This document shows positions 63,995-64,000 of a stretch of DNA of 64,000 nt, one piece after another. This DNA is from Duganella sp. BJB476 (GTDB taxonomy: Bacteria; Pseudomonadota; Gammaproteobacteria; Burkholderiales; Burkholderiaceae_D): the NCBI RefSeq assembly GCF_003416895.1, contig NZ_QVIO01000006.1, positions 372,001 through 436,000 of the forward strand, given 5' to 3'. The first letter of the stretch is position 1. Every line of letters begins with the position of its first letter. The translations under genes and the position numbers were made by a program. The notes beneath the pieces were generated by a model that was not told the DNA's origin, did no database searches, and was given only the letters and a program-made list of their open reading frames with translations.

Positions 63995-64000
63995 GAATCC
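63991..64000 (+). CDS. lptG: Start of lptG (truncated by window end)
   Basis: ATGAGAATCC begins within the lptF stop (ATGA overlap) and reads Met-Arg-Ile. Position straight after lptF and this start fit LptG. Only three codons are visible, so the call rests on context. Confidence 0.6.

Overview
The window is high-GC, gene-dense chromosomal DNA that most resembles a betaproteobacterium of the Oxalobacteraceae (Duganella/Massilia/Janthinobacterium type). The indications are three PEP-CTERM proteins with VPEP...RRR tails, an EpsA-like LuxR regulator, the 2-methylcitrate operon in its AcnD/PrpF form under PrpR, divergent pepA and lptF, and clpS-clpA beside a cold-shock gene. The family assignment is inferred from gene content, not from a database search. 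I see no rRNA, tRNA, CRISPR array, insertion sequence or prophage.

Layout. 1-10.1 kb: surface and secreted-protein region. It holds a partial secreted protein, an ExeM/NucH-type extracellular nuclease followed by a PEP-CTERM protein, an orphan PhoB-like response regulator paired with an EpsA-like regulator, and on the minus strand a PEP-CTERM protein followed by a large secreted subtilase. 10.5-19.9 kb: one tightly overlapping operon encoding a hybrid type II secretion / type IV pilus-like machine (GspG, GspF, GspE, PilM/N/O/P-like inner-membrane proteins, a lipoprotein secretin and three further pseudopilins). 20.2-27.8 kb: another PEP-CTERM gene, murJ, rpsT, a small Ala/Ser-rich protein, an RluE-type pseudouridine synthase, icd, chrA, a Cys-rich mini-protein with a membrane-anchored glutaredoxin, and a cold-shock gene.

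28-43.4 kb: clpS-clpA; two tandem Tricorn-type periplasmic proteases; an orphan MacB/FtsX-type permease behind a near-consensus sigma-54 promoter and a perfect 15-bp inverted repeat; a HigBA-type toxin-antitoxin pair; and an operon of a secreted alpha/beta hydrolase with a LytS/LytT-type two-component system. 43.5-55.2 kb: prpR, then divergently prpB-prpC-acnD-prpF-prpE-DUF485-actP. The control region has GTTTC/GAAAC repeats, an IHF-type site and a consensus sigma-54 promoter, and a good terminator closes the unit. It would import propionate or acetate and convert propionate to pyruvate plus succinate.

55.3-64 kb: a six-PAS GGDEF-EAL protein, exodeoxyribonuclease III, an AT-rich gap, an unrecognised 135-aa protein, a DUF1653 protein, a small lipoprotein, pepA, and divergent lptF with the first codons of lptG at the edge.

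The most unusual items are the hybrid secretion/pilus operon with a self-lipidated secretin and a prepilin lacking Glu5, the sigma-54-controlled orphan permease, and the mirror-symmetric six-cysteine mini-protein paired with a glutaredoxin.
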